This document shows positions 27,472 through 36,134 of a stretch of 54,947 bases of DNA, one piece after another. The notes beneath the pieces are model-generated. The model was not told the DNA's origin, searched no databases, and worked only from the letters and a program-made list of their open reading frames with translations. Origin of the DNA: Flavobacterium sp. MedPE-SWcel (GTDB lineage: Bacteria; Bacteroidota; Bacteroidia; Flavobacteriales; Flavobacteriaceae); contig MPCW01000015.1 in the NCBI GenBank assembly GCA_001874325.1, positions 1-54,947 of the forward strand, in the 5' to 3' direction. The translations under genes and the position numbers were made by a program. Each line of letters starts with the position of its first letter. The first letter of the stretch is position 1.

Positions 27472-27978
27472 TTAGTTATTGATGTGTTCTTTTTTAGACA
27501 ATAGTACTGCACCTATCATAGAAACTAGAAGTAATACAGAGGCAAACTCAAACGGTACCATGTAGTCGTTTAATAATACTTGCCCTAGTACTTGAATAGA
27601 TTGGTAGTCTACTCCAGCTTCTTTGTATTCTATAATTGCAGGTTGTGCTTTTACAAAAGTAGCTAGTAATACAAATGCTACTAGGCAAAAAGAAATAACT
27701 GCTGCAATACGGGTGAGTCCTGATTTGTTCTTTTCATTCTCCTTATTAAGGTTCATGAGCATTATGGTAAAGAGCATCAATATCATAATGGCTCCAGAGT
27801 ACACAATTACATGTACTATTGCTAAAAACTGTGCATTAAACATTAAATAATGTCCTGCAATAGAGAAAAAGCAAAGTACAAGGTAAATAGCACTATGTAT
27901 AGGGTTTTTACTAAAAATAGTTAAAAACGCTGTGCCTAAAGTAATGGCCGATAAAATATAAAATAATGTTGTTATCAT
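27472..27978 (-). CDS. nuoJ: NADH-quinone oxidoreductase subunit J
   Basis: 168 residues with five hydrophobic segments. SKNPIHSAIYLVLCF and FLAIVHVIVYSGAIMILMLF are typical of NuoJ TM2-TM3, where a helix bulge is linked to coupling. One base between its start and the nuoI stop. Confidence 0.94.
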   Translation of the reverse strand: MITTLFYILSAITLGTAFLTIFSKNPIHSAIYLVLCFFSIAGHYLMFNAQFLAIVHVIVYSGAIMILMLFTIMLMNLNKENEKNKSGLTRIAAVISFCLVAFVLLATFVKAQPAIIEYKEAGVDYQSIQVLGQVLLNDYMVPFEFASVLLLVSMIGAVLLSKKEHINN

Positions 27979-27979
27979 A

Positions 27980-28525
27980 TTAGTTAGCCGCTTTTGTTTT
28001 AGTATTGTTAATTGCCATATCTAAAGGCATAACTAGTTTATCTTTTCCGTAAATAAAATCTTCTCTGTTAGTTGCTGATTTTACCATAACTCTAGATTTA
28101 GTTAAGAAAATAGCCTCTTTAGGACAAGCCTCTTCACAAAGTCCACAGAAAATACAACGAAGCATGTTTATCTCGTATATAGAAGCATATTTCTCTTCTC
28201 TGTATAAGTGCTTTTCTTCAGGTTTTCTTTCTTCAGCCTTCATTGTAATTGCTTCGGCTGGACACGAAAGTGCACAAAGCCCACAGGCTGTACAACGTTC
28301 TTTACCTTCGTCGTCACGCATTAGCATATGCTGCCCTCTATAAACAGGACTAAGTTCTCTTGTTTGCTCTGGGTACTTAATAGTCACCTTTCTTTTAAAC
28401 AAGTGCTTTATGGTGATCATCAATCCTTTAAATATCGCCACAAGATAAAGGCTCTCCAAAAAGGACATCTTCTTGTTGGATACCTCCTTCTTTTTTCCTG
28501 ATAATGATATGGTCTCTATTGACAT
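27980..28525 (-). CDS. nuoI: NADH-quinone oxidoreductase subunit I
   Basis: 181 residues; carries the two [4Fe-4S] clusters N6a and N6b that pass electrons from the peripheral arm to NuoB. Two ferredoxin motifs: CTACGLCALSCP and CIFCGLCEEACP. N-terminal helix region (SFLESLYLVAIFKGLMITIKH) lies on the membrane. Ends one base before nuoJ. Confidence 0.96.
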   Translation of the reverse strand: MSIETISLSGKKKEVSNKKMSFLESLYLVAIFKGLMITIKHLFKRKVTIKYPEQTRELSPVYRGQHMLMRDDEGKERCTACGLCALSCPAEAITMKAEERKPEEKHLYREEKYASIYEINMLRCIFCGLCEEACPKEAIFLTKSRVMVKSATNREDFIYGKDKLVMPLDMAINNTKTKAAN

Positions 28526-28572
28526 TTGTATAATTATTAACCTGTTTTTAAGCAGGTAGTTTTAATTCGGTT

Positions 28573-29604
28573 TTATTCTGCTAGTAATATTACAACACCT
28601 GTAATGATTATGTTTGCTATAGATAATGGAATTAATATTTTCCATCCTAAACGCATTAACTGGTCATAACGGAACCTTGGTATTGTCCATCGTACCCACA
28701 TATAGAAAAATATGAAGAAACAGATTTTTATAAACAACACTACCATACCGATAACGTTTGCAATATTAACACCTACGTTTTCTTCCATCCAGTTCATACC
28801 TGGGTAATTGTATGCCCCAAAGTATAATATTGCAAGAATAGCAGATGATATGAACATACTTGCATACTCAGCAAATAGGTAAAAACCCATTTTCATAGAA
28901 GAGTATTCCGTGTGATAACCACCAATAAGCTCTGCCTCACATTCTGCAAGGTCAAAAGGTGTACGGTTAGTTTCAGCAAACGAACATACTAAGAATATAA
29001 GGAAACCTAGTGGTTGATAGAATACATTCCAGTTCATTCCCTCTTGGTCAAGTGCAATTTCACGAAGGCTTAAAGTACCTGTCATCATAACAAGTGCAAT
29101 GATTGATAATCCCATTGCTACCTCATATGATATCATTTGTGATGCTGCACGCATAGCACTCATAAGTGAGAACTTATTGTTTGATGCCCATCCACCTATC
29201 ATAACACCATATATACCTACTGATAGTACACCAAAGATGTATAGCATTGCTACATCAATATCTGTAGCTTGTAGTACAATGTCACGACCAAAAAGGTGTA
29301 GTTTATCTCCCCACGGTATAACGGCACTGGTCATTAACGCAGCACTCATTGATATTGCAGGACCTGTAAAGAATAAGAATCTGTTTGGAGTGTTTGGTAT
29401 AAATTCTTCTTTTGCAAATAGTTTTAAACCATCGGCAAGAGGTTGTAGTATACCACCTTTACCAGCACGGCTAGGACCCATACGGTCTTGCAGCCATGCA
29501 GCAATTTTTCTTTCGGCAAGCGTAGAGTACATTGCCATTAACATCGTTAGTGCAAAAACAGCGATTATAATAACGCTCTTTTCTATGATTAAAGCTTCAT
29601 TCAT
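28573..29604 (-). CDS. nuoH: NADH-quinone oxidoreductase subunit H
   Basis: 343 residues, eight or so TM helices, forming the quinone-entry chamber. Conserved: ERKIAAWLQDRMGPSRAG (about 31-48), LQPLADGLKLFAKEE, FAETNRTPFDLAECEAELIGGYHTEY split over about 209-234 with the acidic loop, and WVRWTIPRFRYDQLM. Length typical (E. coli 325). 47 bp before nuoI, 3 bp after nuoG. Confidence 0.97.
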   Translation of the reverse strand: MNEALIIEKSVIIIAVFALTMLMAMYSTLAERKIAAWLQDRMGPSRAGKGGILQPLADGLKLFAKEEFIPNTPNRFLFFTGPAISMSAALMTSAVIPWGDKLHLFGRDIVLQATDIDVAMLYIFGVLSVGIYGVMIGGWASNNKFSLMSAMRAASQMISYEVAMGLSIIALVMMTGTLSLREIALDQEGMNWNVFYQPLGFLIFLVCSFAETNRTPFDLAECEAELIGGYHTEYSSMKMGFYLFAEYASMFISSAILAILYFGAYNYPGMNWMEENVGVNIANVIGMVVLFIKICFFIFFYMWVRWTIPRFRYDQLMRLGWKILIPLSIANIIITGVVILLAE

Positions 29605-29607
29605 AAT

Positions 29608-30651
29608 CTATATGTTACCTTCTTTAAGTGTTTTCTGTCCTTTTTCTGAAAGTGGCACATCAGTCATGCTTATTTTCTTTCTGTCTTTATCTCTACCTAA
29701 TAGAATATTTTTCTCAGCTTCGATAGTTACTGTGTCTAGTTTTTGAGTGTAGTTGTTCTGGTTGATAACTGAACCTTTCTCAAATTTTCTAGGACCTTCG
29801 ATAACCCAATCGCTAGTTTCTTTATGGTCGAAACGACAACTGTTACAAATAAATTCTTCTACCTCATGGTATTGGTCTTTACGAGCTGTAACTCTTTGTA
29901 TTTCCTCACCAAACATCCATAATGTTGTTTTACCACAACAGTCGTCGCAATCTCTATGTGCGTTGAATGGTTTGTTAAACCATACTCTTTGCTTGAAACG
30001 GAATGTTTTATCAGTAAGTGCTCCTACTGGACAAACATCAATCATATTTCCAGAAAACTCATTATCGATAGCTTTAGAAATACAAGTAGATATTTGTGAG
30101 TGGTCACCACGATTCATTACACCATGTACCCTGTTGTCTGTAAGTTGGTCTGCAACCATTACACAACGGTAACACAGTATACAACGATTCATGTGTAACT
30201 GTATATTTGGACCTACATCTTCAGGCTCAAAAGTTCTTTTCTCTTCAATAAATCGCGTTTTACCAGCACCATGCTTAAAGCTAAGATTTTGTAAATCACA
30301 TTCACCAGCTTGGTCGCACACAGGGCAGTCTAGTGGGTGGTTGATAAGTAGAAACTCAGTAACTGATTTTCTAGCATCTAATACTCTATCAGAAGAGATG
30401 CTTTTTACCTCCATACCGTCCATAACACCTGTTACACACGATGCCATTAGTTTAGGCATTGGTCTAGGGTCTCTTTCGCTACCCTTAGATACCTCTACAA
30501 GACAGCAACGGCATTTACCACCGCTACCTTTTAGCTTAGAATAATAGCACATTGCTGGCGGAACAGATTCGCCACCTATCATTCGTGCAGCCTGTAGAAT
30601 GGTTGTACCTGGTTCTACTTCTATACTTTGGCCGTCTATTGTTACTTTCAT
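29608..30651 (-). CDS. nuoG: NADH-quinone oxidoreductase subunit G, short form
   Basis: 347 residues, against about 900 in E. coli. The N-terminal Fe-S part is intact: [2Fe-2S] ligands C35, C47, C50 and C72; the His-Cys cluster motif in HPLDCPVCDQAGECDLQ (about 115-131); and [4Fe-4S] motifs in RCILCYRCVMV and DVCPVGAL. The large molybdopterin-oxidoreductase-like C-terminal domain is missing; only about 130 residues follow, containing a further CDDCC and CNSCRF cysteine set. The stop is followed 3 bp later by nuoH, so this is not a visible frameshift. I believe short NuoG is normal in Flavobacteriia. Confidence 0.92.
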   Translation of the reverse strand: MKVTIDGQSIEVEPGTTILQAARMIGGESVPPAMCYYSKLKGSGGKCRCCLVEVSKGSERDPRPMPKLMASCVTGVMDGMEVKSISSDRVLDARKSVTEFLLINHPLDCPVCDQAGECDLQNLSFKHGAGKTRFIEEKRTFEPEDVGPNIQLHMNRCILCYRCVMVADQLTDNRVHGVMNRGDHSQISTCISKAIDNEFSGNMIDVCPVGALTDKTFRFKQRVWFNKPFNAHRDCDDCCGKTTLWMFGEEIQRVTARKDQYHEVEEFICNSCRFDHKETSDWVIEGPRKFEKGSVINQNNYTQKLDTVTIEAEKNILLGRDKDRKKISMTDVPLSEKGQKTLKEGNI

Positions 30652-30716
30652 ATTCTATATAGTTTGAAAGGTTAAAAGCACAAGGCTTTAAAACTTTTCG
30701 ACTTTAAAATTTCGAC

Positions 30717-32084
30717 TTAAACGTTCTGTTTTGTTACTAGGTGTTTTACCTTTTCAAAAGGTTCAGCAACAAAGTGATCTCTGTTTTTTACTTTCTCTGG
30801 GAAACGTACGTGGTACTCAAACTCATCACGGAAGTGACGAATTGCTGCTGCTACTGGCCATGCTGCTGCATCTCCTAGCGGGCAAATAGTGTTACCTTCT
30901 ATTTTACTTTGAATGTCCCAAAGTAGGCCAATATCTTCTTCACGACCTTGTCCTGTTTCTATACGATGTAGTACACCTTCCATCCATCCAGTACCTTCAC
31001 GGCATGGCGAACACTGTCCGCAACTTTCATGATGGTAAAATCTAGAGAAGTTCCATGTGTTTCTAACCATACATGATGTATCGTTATATACTATAAATCC
31101 TCCAGAACCTAACATAGAACCTGTAGCAAAACCACCTTCACTAAGTGATTCATAACTCATTAGTCTATCACCACCTTCGGCATTCTTATAAATAAGATGT
31201 GCAGGTAGTACTGGTACTGACGATCCTCCTGGGATTAAGGCTTTTAATGGTCTATCGTCCATCATTCCACCTAGGTATTCGTCAGAGTTCATGAACTCTT
31301 CAACGCTAAGACCTAGTTCTATTTCATATACCCCAGGGTTTTTAATGTGCCCAGAAGCTGATATTAGTTTTGTTCCTGTAGAACGCCCTATACCTATTTT
31401 AGCATAGTCTTCTCCTGAGTTGTTTATTATCCAAGGCACTGCTGCAATAGACTCTACGTTGTTTACAACAGTAGGTTCTTGCCATAAACCTTTAACGGCA
31501 GGGAATGGTGGCTTAATTCTTGGGTTACCTCTTTTACCTTCTAAAGATTCGATAAGTGCAGTTTCTTCTCCACAAATATAAGCTCCGGCACCACAGTGCA
31601 CATGAAGGTCTAGGTCGTAACCAGAACCTAGTATGTTTTTACCTAGCCATCCAGCAGCATAGGCTTCTTTAATTGCGTTTTCTAGTATGCGGTATACCCA
31701 CATGTACTCACCACGTATGTAGATGTAAGAAAGTTTTGCGCCTAGAGCGTAGCTTGATGTAATCATTCCCTCTATTAAAAGGTGAGGAATGTATTCCATA
31801 AGGTAACGATCTTTAAACGTTCCCGGCTCAGATTCATCGGCGTTACAAACTAAGTGCGATGGGTTACCTGATTTTTTATCAAGAAAACTCCATTTTAATC
31901 CTGTTGGGAAACCTGCTCCACCACGACCTCTTAGTCCTGAGGTTTTTACCTCTTCTACTACTTCGTCCGGAGTCATGCCTTTTATAGCTTTCTCTACAGA
32001 GGCATATCCGCCTTTTTGGCGGTATACTTCATAGGTTTTTATCCCCGGTACGTTTGCGTGTTCTAATAATATTTTTCTTCCCAT
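30717..32084 (-). CDS. nuoF: NADH-quinone oxidoreductase subunit F
   Basis: 455 residues; NADH- and FMN-binding entry subunit. FMN/NADH site GLRGRGGAGFPTGLKW (about 50-65), CNADESEPGTFKDR, GAGAYICGEETALIESLEGK, and the [4Fe-4S] N3 motif SCGQCSPCREGTGWM (about 354-368) with its fourth cysteine in NTICPLGDAA. 24 bp after nuoE. Confidence 0.97.
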   Translation of the reverse strand: MGRKILLEHANVPGIKTYEVYRQKGGYASVEKAIKGMTPDEVVEEVKTSGLRGRGGAGFPTGLKWSFLDKKSGNPSHLVCNADESEPGTFKDRYLMEYIPHLLIEGMITSSYALGAKLSYIYIRGEYMWVYRILENAIKEAYAAGWLGKNILGSGYDLDLHVHCGAGAYICGEETALIESLEGKRGNPRIKPPFPAVKGLWQEPTVVNNVESIAAVPWIINNSGEDYAKIGIGRSTGTKLISASGHIKNPGVYEIELGLSVEEFMNSDEYLGGMMDDRPLKALIPGGSSVPVLPAHLIYKNAEGGDRLMSYESLSEGGFATGSMLGSGGFIVYNDTSCMVRNTWNFSRFYHHESCGQCSPCREGTGWMEGVLHRIETGQGREEDIGLLWDIQSKIEGNTICPLGDAAAWPVAAAIRHFRDEFEYHVRFPEKVKNRDHFVAEPFEKVKHLVTKQNV

Positions 32085-32108
32085 TGTTACTTGTGTAAGG
32101 GGCGTTTA

Positions 32109-32633
32109 TTATTGTAAATTAACTTTTCCAGCTCTACAATCATCAATTAGCTGGTCAACCTTTTCTTTTGTTAGGTGTTCTCTATAGTAGTCGCCTATTT
32201 GTAGCATTGGTGCATAACCACATGCTCCTAGACATTCTACACCCACTACAGTAAACTGTCCGTCTGCTGTAGTTTCACCTATTTGTATACCTAGTTTTTC
32301 GCAAGTGTAGTCCATTAAATCCTCTGCACCACGAAGGCAACAGCAAGATGTTCTACAAAACTCAAACATATATTTTCCTATTGGTCTTTGGTTATACATT
32401 GTGTAAAATGTAACTACCTCATATACCTCTATAGGTTTGATTTCTAATATTTCGGCTACCTTGTCTTGTAAATCAGTACTAAGCCAGTTGTCATGCGCAT
32501 CTTGTACTTCATGTAATACTGGTAGTAAAGCTGATTTTTTCTTGTCAGCAGGGTAGTGGCTTAATAATTCGTTGATGCGAGCTGTAAGCTTCTCATCTAT
32601 ATTTATAACCTGTTTTGCGTTTGAAATTTCCAT
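32109..32633 (-). CDS. nuoE: NADH-quinone oxidoreductase subunit E
   Basis: 174 residues; thioredoxin-like subunit holding the [2Fe-2S] cluster N1a. Cysteine ligands lie in CRTSCCCLRG (about 94) and CLGACGYAP (about 135). VVTFYTMYNQRPIGKY precedes them. 5 bp after nuoD. Confidence 0.95.
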   Translation of the reverse strand: MEISNAKQVINIDEKLTARINELLSHYPADKKKSALLPVLHEVQDAHDNWLSTDLQDKVAEILEIKPIEVYEVVTFYTMYNQRPIGKYMFEFCRTSCCCLRGAEDLMDYTCEKLGIQIGETTADGQFTVVGVECLGACGYAPMLQIGDYYREHLTKEKVDQLIDDCRAGKVNLQ

Positions 32634-32638
32634 AGTAG

Positions 32639-33874
32639 TTAAGCGTCTAGTTCACCTGCAATAACATTGAGGCTTGATAATGTTACGATCGCGTCAGAAA
32701 GCATCTGTCCTTTTATCATTTCGTTATAGGCCTGATAGTATATAAAACATGGTCTACGGAAGTGTAACCTGTATGGTGTACGGCTTCCATCTGTTATTAA
32801 ATAATATCCTACCTCACCGTTACCACCTTCTACAGCATGGTATATTTCGGTTTTTGGTACTGGTACTTCGCCCATTACTATTTTAAAGTGATATATAAGC
32901 GCCTCCATGTTGTTGTAAACATCTTCTTTTGGTGGCAAGTAATAATCTGGTACATCAGCATGATAAGGTCCTTCTGGTAACTTATCTAATGCTTGACGGA
33001 TGATTTTTAAACTTTCCCAAACTTCTGCATTACGCACAGAGAATCTGTCATATGTATCACCTGATTCTCCTACAGGAATATCAAAGTCAAAGTCTTCGTA
33101 TGAGCTGTAAGGCTGCATTACACGAATGTCATAATCAACACCCGCTGCACGAAGATTTGGTCCTGTAAAACCATAACTCATAGCTCTTTCGGCAGATATA
33201 GGTCCTACGCCTATAGTTCTGTCCATAAAGATTCTGTTACGACAAAGTAAGTTTTGGAATTCTTCCCATATAGCAGGGAATTCTTCTAGGAATTTGTTTA
33301 TTTTTTCGAATACAGCTGGACTCCAGTCTCTTTCAAAACCTCCTATACGACCCATGTTTGTAGTAAGTCTAGCACCACAAATTTCTTCGTATATTTCGTA
33401 TATCTTTTCTCTGTATTGAAAAACGTATAAAAACCCTGTAAGGGCTCCAGTATCTACTGCAAGTACTGAGTTACATATTATGTGGTCAGCAATACGAGCT
33501 AACTCCATAACAATTACTCTAAAGTATTGTACTCTTTTAGGTACTTCTATATCTAGTGTTTTTTCCAGTGTCATCCACCATCCCATATTGTTTATTGGGG
33601 CAGAACAATAGTTCATTCTGTCAGTAAGTGGAGTTATCTGGTAAAACGGTCTGTTTTCAGCAATTTTTTCAAATGCACGGTGAATGTAACCAACAGTACC
33701 TTCGCCGTCTAGCACTCGCTCACCATCCATTAATAGTATATTCTGGAATATACCGTGTGTGGCTGGGTGAGTAGGGCCTAGGTTTAGTATAGAAAGCTCG
33801 CTTCCGTCTTCATTACGCCTTTTCTCTATTCTATCGGCATAGCGTTGCTCTGGTGGTAATAATAGGTCTGACAT
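32639..33874 (-). CDS. nuoD: NADH-quinone oxidoreductase subunit D
   Basis: 411 residues; with NuoB forms the quinone-reduction site. Hallmarks: LNLGPTHPATHGIFQ (about 30-44, quinone-site histidine), GYIHRAFEK, RGAGVDYD-like RAAGVDYDIR, and the C-terminal GEVGYYLITDGSRTPYR. Separate from nuoC, unlike the fused E. coli NuoCD. Length normal. Confidence 0.97.
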   Translation of the reverse strand: MSDLLLPPEQRYADRIEKRRNEDGSELSILNLGPTHPATHGIFQNILLMDGERVLDGEGTVGYIHRAFEKIAENRPFYQITPLTDRMNYCSAPINNMGWWMTLEKTLDIEVPKRVQYFRVIVMELARIADHIICNSVLAVDTGALTGFLYVFQYREKIYEIYEEICGARLTTNMGRIGGFERDWSPAVFEKINKFLEEFPAIWEEFQNLLCRNRIFMDRTIGVGPISAERAMSYGFTGPNLRAAGVDYDIRVMQPYSSYEDFDFDIPVGESGDTYDRFSVRNAEVWESLKIIRQALDKLPEGPYHADVPDYYLPPKEDVYNNMEALIYHFKIVMGEVPVPKTEIYHAVEGGNGEVGYYLITDGSRTPYRLHFRRPCFIYYQAYNEMIKGQMLSDAIVTLSSLNVIAGELDA

Positions 33875-33903
33875 TTATCTTGAAATTATTTCAGGTTCAA
33901 TTA

Positions 33904-34425
33904 TTAGCAATTATCTGTTGTTCTTCCAAAGAAGCGGTCGTCCTTATCAGTTCGTCCACCATCTTCCATAGGGAATTCCTTTCGCATCGGGAATGATACC
34001 ATTTCATCCATGTTTAAGATTCTCTTAAGTTGTGGATGTCCTGTAAAGGTAATACCGTAAAAGTCGTATGTTTCGCGCTCTTGCCAGTTTGCACTCAAAA
34101 AGAGGTCAGTGGCAGTTGCAATCTCTGGTTTATCTCCGTTAAGGAAACATTTAAACCTAATACGAACGTTATCTACCCAGTTGTGCATGTGGTATACCAC
34201 AGCAAACTGTCTGTCTTTCTCGTTATCAGGAAAATGTACACCGCAAAGATCGGTAAGGAAGTTAAAACGTAGTGTTTCGTCTTCTTTAAGAAAACGCATT
34301 ACGTCAGTTATGCTTTCGGACACAACTTCAAATGTAAGAATGTCTTTTATTTGAGTAAATTCGATAACGTTGTCACCAAATTTGTTTGAGAGCTTGTCCT
34401 GTATAACAGTTGTTTCTAAGGCCAT
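33904..34425 (-). CDS. nuoC: NADH-quinone oxidoreductase subunit C
   Basis: 173 residues; peripheral-arm scaffold subunit. Signature WQERETYDFYGITFTGHPQLKRIL lies at about 110-133, written here in two parts WQERETYDFYGI and GHPQLKRIL. FPMRKEFP near the C-terminus. 29 bp before nuoD and 8 bp after nuoB. Confidence 0.96.
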   Translation of the reverse strand: MALETTVIQDKLSNKFGDNVIEFTQIKDILTFEVVSESITDVMRFLKEDETLRFNFLTDLCGVHFPDNEKDRQFAVVYHMHNWVDNVRIRFKCFLNGDKPEIATATDLFLSANWQERETYDFYGITFTGHPQLKRILNMDEMVSFPMRKEFPMEDGGRTDKDDRFFGRTTDNC

Positions 34426-34433
34426 GTGTTGTC

Positions 34434-34985
34434 TTATGAAATATTATAGGATGCTAGTAATTCTTGATACTCTGGAGAGCTTCTTCTACGTACAGATTCT
34501 GATTTTACCAGTTCCTGTAGCTCCATAATACCATCTAGTATTTGTTCTGGTCTAGGTGGGCATCCTGGTACATATACATCTACTGGTATTACTTTGTCTA
34601 TACCTTGTAGTACTGAGTATGTATCGAATACTCCTCCTGATGATGCACAAGCACCAACGGCTATAACCCAACGAGGCTCACTCATTTGCTCGTATACTTG
34701 ACGTAAAATAGGCGCCATCTTTTTAGAGATAGTACCCATTACTAAAAGCATATCTGCTTGACGTGGTGAGAAACTCATACGTTCTGACCCAAAACGGGCT
34801 AAGTCATAATGCGATGCCATGGTTGCCATAAACTCAATACCACAGCATGAGGTAGCAAATGGTAATGGCCAAAGTGAATTAGCACGTGCAAGCCCGACTA
34901 CATCGTCTAGCTTTGTAGCAAAAAATCCGGTTCCTTCTACTCCTTCAGGAGCATCAACTAAATTTATGTCTGATGAATTGCTCAT
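34434..34985 (-). CDS. nuoB: NADH-quinone oxidoreductase subunit B
   Basis: 183 residues; holds the terminal [4Fe-4S] cluster N2. The tandem cysteines are in TSCCGIEFM (about 46-54), the other two ligands in GACASSGG and [13 protein letters not shown]-terminal 30 residues are variable. The 69-bp gap to nuoA is the longest in the upstream half of the operon. Confidence 0.97.
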   Translation of the reverse strand: MSNSSDINLVDAPEGVEGTGFFATKLDDVVGLARANSLWPLPFATSCCGIEFMATMASHYDLARFGSERMSFSPRQADMLLVMGTISKKMAPILRQVYEQMSEPRWVIAVGACASSGGVFDTYSVLQGIDKVIPVDVYVPGCPPRPEQILDGIMELQELVKSESVRRRSSPEYQELLASYNIS

Positions 34986-35054
34986 TGTATTTTTAATTAT
35001 GATTATCAGGTTGTTAAGCGTTTAAATATTGCTTAAAAACCCAATGCTTTTATA

Positions 35055-35420
35055 TTATTCCCACTCAAGACCTTTCTTCTTCATAACATAGAAGAAGCCT
35101 ACTATAAGTAAGAGCATAAAGATACCCATCTTAGCTAAGCCTTCAAAGCCCATTGCTCTAAAGTTTACTGCCCAAGGATACATGAATATAACCTCGACAT
35201 CAAACAGTACAAACAATATAGCTACAAGAAAATATTTTACAGAGAAGGGGATACGTGCGTTACCTACAGACTCGATACCACACTCAAAGCTTTTGTCTTT
35301 GTTTATGGAGTTTCTTTTAGGTCCTAGGAAATTAGAAATAATAATTGTGCTGACTACAAAACCAACAGCCAGTAACAGCTGCATAATTATGGGGAAATAA
35401 TCTACCTGAGTAGTTTGCAT
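35055..35420 (-). CDS. nuoA: NADH-quinone oxidoreductase subunit A
   Basis: 121 residues from the ATG at 35420. Frame runs 17 codons further, but a TATATTTG element lies inside that part and the family starts near MQTTQVDYFPII. Three TM helices; conserved FECGIESVGNARIPFSVKYF (about 55-75) and FLLFDVEVIF-like ILFVLFDVEVIFMYPWA. First gene of the 14-gene nuo operon. Confidence 0.95.
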   Translation of the reverse strand: MQTTQVDYFPIIMQLLLAVGFVVSTIIISNFLGPKRNSINKDKSFECGIESVGNARIPFSVKYFLVAILFVLFDVEVIFMYPWAVNFRAMGFEGLAKMGIFMLLLIVGFFYVMKKKGLEWE

Positions 35421-35448
35421 AACGGCGTAAATTTTAATAAATAATTCA

Positions 35449-35456
35449 CAAATATA
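35449..35456 (-). promoter_or_regulatory. Candidate -7 element of the nuo operon
   Basis: TATATTTG on the minus strand, 28 nt upstream of the nuoA ATG. No TTG at 17-23 nt spacing; the nearest TTTG is 12 nt away. Confidence 0.45.
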
Positions 35457-35653
35457 CACGGCAAATTTCAAACTAAATAGTGCTTTGCTTTTACTCTCTA
35501 CTTATTTGGGTTAATTTTTATTTAGAATGAATAAAAATAAATAAATCAAAAACCTTTTTATTTATTGAATTTGCAGTGATATTATTTTTTTGTTAAAAAA
35601 TTAACAGTTGAAATCTAAATTAATAAGTAATAATGTTGAAAAGGTCTTAAAAT

Positions 35654-35680
35654 AAAAAAACCGCCCTATTGGGCGGTTTC
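35654..35680 (-). terminator. Terminator of the cold-shock gene
   Basis: AAACCGCCC, loop TATT, GGGCGGTTT; seven A on the left give the U-tract on the minus strand. About 30 bp past the csp stop. Confidence 0.88.
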
Positions 35681-35711
35681 CTTTTTGAGATAGGTGTCGA
35701 TACTATTTATA

Positions 35712-35912
35712 TTAGTCATCAAGTGCTACTACTTGAGCAGCTACCTTACCTTTTCTTCCTTCTTCTTCTTCATAGCTTACTCTGTCACCTTCACGAAGAT
35801 CTTCCGTTTTGATTCCTGTAGCGTGTACGAAGATGTCTTTACCTGTTTCATCGTCTGTAATGAATCCATAACCTTTAGACTCATTGAAAAATTTAACTTT
35901 GCCTGTTCGCAT
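35712..35912 (-). CDS. Cold-shock domain protein (CspA family)
   Basis: 66 residues, a single cold-shock domain that binds single-stranded RNA and DNA. RNP1 is KGYGFI (13-18) and RNP2 DIFVHA (26-31). Longer acidic loop DREEGDRVSYEEEEG-like (REGDRVSYEEEEGRKG) in place of the usual. The leader from the predicted promoter is only about 23 nt, much shorter than the long thermosensing leader of E. coli cspA, so cold control by leader folding is unlikely. Single-gene unit. Confidence 0.95.
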   Translation of the reverse strand: MRTGKVKFFNESKGYGFITDDETGKDIFVHATGIKTEDLREGDRVSYEEEEGRKGKVAAQVVALDD

Positions 35913-35941
35913 TCTGTAAATAAAAAATAATTAATAAGTGT

Positions 35942-35971
35942 CAAAGGTAAACTTTATTATGACACTGCAAA
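35942..35971 (-). promoter_or_regulatory. Promoter of the cold-shock gene
   Basis: On the minus strand: TTTG (35971-35968), 18 nt spacer, TACCTTTG (35949-35942). Matches the Bacteroidota consensus in both boxes; the ATG is 30 nt below. Confidence 0.7.
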
Positions 35972-36045
35972 GAATTTATCAGGAAAATATATATATAAAT
36001 TGATTTACAGGGGGGTACGATTTAAAAATGCCGAATTTTGACACT

Positions 36046-36073
36046 AAAAAAGGCGGGAAAACCGCCTTTTTTT
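36046..36073 (-). terminator. Terminator of aspS
   Basis: AAAAAAGGCGG, loop GAAAA, CCGCCTTTTTT. Flanked by A and T runs, so it can work both ways. About 60 bp past the aspS stop. Confidence 0.87.
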
Positions 36074-36134
36074 AGAGATGTAAATATTACCTTATAATGA
36101 CCTATAAAATAGATTTTAGAGGTAAAATATTTTA

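Noticed and set aside
29099..29746. Open frame of 215 codons on the plus strand over nuoH and the end of nuoG
   Set aside because: Antisense to strongly conserved complex I genes with Ser/Ile-rich shadow composition.
35472..35650. AT-rich gap upstream of nuoA as a small RNA or missed gene
   Set aside because: No sustained reading frame, hairpin or full promoter seen; taken as the nuo upstream region.
15148..36073. Recurring GGCGG/CCGCC hairpins (15148, 22299, 35654, 36046) as a dispersed repeat family
   Set aside because: They differ in loop and flanks and each sits just after an operon end, so they are independent terminators of similar stem.
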